Source of the DNA: Rubrobacter sp. | GTDB taxonomy: Bacteria; Actinomycetota; Rubrobacteria; Rubrobacterales; Rubrobacteraceae | DNA: 6,788 nt | NCBI GenBank assembly: GCA_016781775.1 | Contig: JADDPR010000167.1 | Location: forward strand, 1-6,788 | Direction of reading: 5' to 3' | Shown here: piece by piece, positions 5,053 through 6,788 of the stretch | Numbering within the stretch: the first letter of the stretch is position 1 | How the letters are laid out: each line of letters opens with the position of its first letter | The notes under the pieces: model-generated | Databases searched by the model: none | What the model was told of the DNA's origin: nothing | What the model saw: only the letters and a program-made list of their open reading frames with translations | Position numbers and translations under genes: made by a program

Positions 5053-6788
5053 TTGGGAACGGGAGGGGCGGAGATCGGAAACCAAAACACGCCTGTCGGG
5101 AGCAGTCTCCTGGAGACGTTCTCCACCGGGCGGTCCTCGGGTGGGGCAGGGCCGAGGGCAAAGAGCGCGACGCGTTGGATTCCTCCCCGCGCCCTCGTCG
5201 TGGTCGCGACGGTGCTTCTCCTCGTGGTCCTGGACTCGGCCCTGAACGCCGGCGAGATCCGCCGTGGCGTCCGGGTAGGAACCGTCGAACTCGGCGGGAA
5301 GACTCTGCCCCAGGCTCGCCAGGCGTTGGAGGACGAGGCCGCGGGGCTTCTCGAAGGTGTCGAAGTCTACGGGCCTCGGGGCGTCTCCTTCACCGCGAGG
5401 GAGATGGGCGTCAGGGTCGACGCCGTGGCGACGGCAGAGAGAGCCTACGCCATAGGTCGCGAGAGCGTCCTGTGGGGGTTCGGGGACCGGCTCGATGCTC
5501 TCCTGGGCGGTATGCCGGTAGCGCCCGAGGTCGGGTACGACCCGCGCGAGGTTCGGGAAGAACTCGAAACCCTCGCCGCGCCCCTGCAGGAGGTGAAGGC
5601 CAGGGAGGCGGAGGTTAGGGTCACGGGAGGCGGGGTCGAAGTCTCCGAAGCTCGGGAAGGGCGTACGGTGGATATCACCGCGACGGTTGCGAACGTCGTT
5701 GCGGCTATCGAGGCAGGGCGTGGGGAGGCTGAAGTCGTCGTCCGTGAGGAGGAGCCTGCTATCTCCACGGCGGAGGCGCGGGGGGCGGGCGAGGTCGCGG
5801 AGAAGGCCCTGGCCGGTCCGGTGACGTTCGCCTCCGGGGACGACGAGTGGGTGGTGTCCCCGGCGGAGCTCGGGGAGGCGGTGCGGGTCTCGCCGGAGGG
5901 CGGGAGGCCGCGAGTCTCCTTCGATCCCGATGAGTTGCGGAATGTTGTGGAGGGTGCGTACGCCGCGTTGACGGTGGAGCCCGTCGAGGCCGGGTTCGTC
6001 GTCGAGGACGGGGAGGTGTCGGTTCGGGAAGGCCGCGCGGGCAGGCGAGTGGAGGAAGGCAGGCTCCTCGCGGCGCTCGAAGACGGTCTACTGAAGGGGA
6101 AGGGCGGCGTGAGGAGGTTCGAGCTGCCGGTAGTGACGGCGCAGCCGGAGCTCACGGCGGAGGAGGCCAGCGACGCGAGGCCGACGACCCTCCTCGGCCG
6201 CTACCGGACGGACTACACGACCTACGACGACGGACCGGGCCGTGTGGCGAACCTGGAGATAGCCTCGCGCGCCGTCGACGAAACCGTACTTGCCCCCGGC
6301 GAGATCTTCTCTTTCAACGAGCTAGCCGAGCCCCTGGACTACTACGCGACGAGCGTGATCGTCAACGGTCAGGTGGACACCGCCGACGGCGGGGGACTCT
6401 GCCAGGTCGCCTCCACCCTGTACATGGCGGCAAACTACGCGGGCCTCGAAGTCGTGGAACGCCACCCCCACTACGCCGAACTCCCGTACATCCGGCCCGG
6501 CTTCGACGCGACGGTCTGGTTCGGGGACCTCGACATGAGGTTCGAGAACAACACCGGCAGCCACCTTCTCCTGAGGGAGTGGGTCGACGCGGAGGGTTAC
6601 GTGAACGCCGAGATCTGGGGCCGCCCCAGCGGCAAAAAGGTCGAGATGAACTCCCAACTCGTCTCCACCTCGCTCGATTATGAGGGCAACCCCGTAACGG
6701 AGTGGGTCACGTACAAGAGGGTGGAGAGGAACGGCAAGGTCGTCTACGACGGTGTCGTCCACCGGGATACCTACGGCTACCTAAAGCC
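5053..6788 (+). CDS. VanW family membrane-anchored envelope protein (copy 2), 3' partial
   Basis: A second VanW protein, open at the right window edge. The frame is free of stops from 4939 to 6788. From TTG 5053 it gives at least 578 residues: a cytoplasmic tail (1-46), one membrane span (about 47-62, ALVVVATVLLLVVLDS), two peptidoglycan-binding-type repeats (the first with AYAIGRESV), then the VanW domain (about 397-532) with LAPGEIFSFNEL, GGGLCQVAST (from 446) and ELPYIRPG. It ends in EWVTYKRVERNGKVVYDG and GYLK, so only a short C-terminus should be missing. Counted by eye, about 100 of 150 aligned VanW-region residues match copy 1, while the repeats match far less. The start is uncertain: no ATG precedes the span. 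The options are TTG 5053 (weak GGGA nine bases upstream), GTG 4975 (inside a hairpin) and a rare CTG 5110 with GGGAG seven bases upstream. Biochemical function is as unsettled as for copy 1. Confidence 0.88.
   Translation, partial: MGTGGAEIGNQNTPVGSSLLETFSTGRSSGGAGPRAKSATRWIPPRALVVVATVLLLVVLDSALNAGEIRRGVRVGTVELGGKTLPQARQALEDEAAGLLEGVEVYGPRGVSFTAREMGVRVDAVATAERAYAIGRESVLWGFGDRLDALLGGMPVAPEVGYDPREVREELETLAAPLQEVKAREAEVRVTGGGVEVSEAREGRTVDITATVANVVAAIEAGRGEAEVVVREEEPAISTAEARGAGEVAEKALAGPVTFASGDDEWVVSPAELGEAVRVSPEGGRPRVSFDPDELRNVVEGAYAALTVEPVEAGFVVEDGEVSVREGRAGRRVEEGRLLAALEDGLLKGKGGVRRFELPVVTAQPELTAEEASDARPTTLLGRYRTDYTTYDDGPGRVANLEIASRAVDETVLAPGEIFSFNELAEPLDYYATSVIVNGQVDTADGGGLCQVASTLYMAANYAGLEVVERHPHYAELPYIRPGFDATVWFGDLDMRFENNTGSHLLLREWVDAEGYVNAEIWGRPSGKKVEMNSQLVSTSLDYEGNPVTEWVTYKRVERNGKVVYDGVVHRDTYGYLK
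5105..5124 (+). repeat. Overlapping alternative hairpins at the 5' end of VanW copy 2
   Basis: GTCTCC (5105-5110) can pair with GGAGAC (5112-5117), while GGAGA (5112-5116) can also pair with TCTCC (5120-5124). The two share an arm and exclude each other. They lie inside the tail-coding part if TTG 5053 is the start, or over the initiation site if CTG 5110 is used. They may be chance. Confidence 0.3.

Noticed and set aside
3146..5161. 671-residue open frame on the minus strand opposite VanW copy 1
   Set aside because: It is antisense to a protein with clear conserved domains, its product is Arg/Gly/Pro-rich with no motif, and such long shadow frames are usual in high-GC DNA.
5015..5245. Plus-strand GTG frame of 76 residues at the start of VanW copy 2
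   Set aside because: It is out of frame with the membrane span and repeats, gives a Trp/Arg-rich product and shows no motif.
5445..6155. 236-residue minus-strand frame opposite VanW copy 2
   Set aside because: Its Ser/Thr/Ala/Pro-rich composition is the usual shadow of a GC-rich gene, and the plus strand codes for conserved VanW architecture.

Overview
The window is a GC-rich, ordinary-looking chromosomal segment. The G/C bias at third codon positions, the GTG and TTG starts, the apparent leaderless promoter and above all two tandem membrane-anchored VanW proteins with peptidoglycan-binding repeats suggest an actinobacterium. A deep-branching lineage such as Rubrobacter is my best guess, inferred from protein style and not proven. 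I see no insertion sequence, phage gene, CRISPR array, tRNA or rRNA.

Layout. (1) 67-768, + strand: a DNA/RNA-binding protein with an N-terminal helix-turn-helix-like segment, a possible degenerate cold-shock-like middle and a classical C-terminal cold-shock domain. It ends at a perfect 20-bp-stem hairpin (799-844) that it shares with the convergent next gene. (2) 866-1516, - strand: a histidine phosphatase (phosphoglycerate-mutase-like) with all catalytic motifs, probably on a leaderless mRNA. (3) 1517-1649: a divergent promoter region. (4) 1650-2600, + strand: a two-domain protein of unknown function behind a disordered N-terminus. (5) 2588-2842, - strand: a small CPYC glutaredoxin whose 3' end overlaps the previous gene by 13 bp; its GTG start is fixed by a strong Shine-Dalgarno sequence. 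(6) 2855-3142: about 290 bp without a convincing gene, holding a TATAAT box for the glutaredoxin and the leader of the next gene. (7) 3143-4885, + strand: a complete 580-residue VanW protein starting at TTG. (8) 4886-5052: a hairpin-rich spacer. (9) About 5053 to the window end, + strand: a second VanW protein, open to the right edge and lacking any ATG start.

The two VanW proteins probably act together or in parallel at the cell envelope: each has a short cytoplasmic tail, one membrane span, two peptidoglycan-binding-type repeats and a VanW domain. The other genes look like independent housekeeping or stress units (RNA chaperone/regulator, phosphatase, thiol redox) and need not share a pathway. 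I found no clear new multi-gene system. The items most worth a second look are the VanW pair with its unusual starts and structured spacer, the mixed architecture of the cold-shock protein, and the unrecognised protein at 1650-2600.
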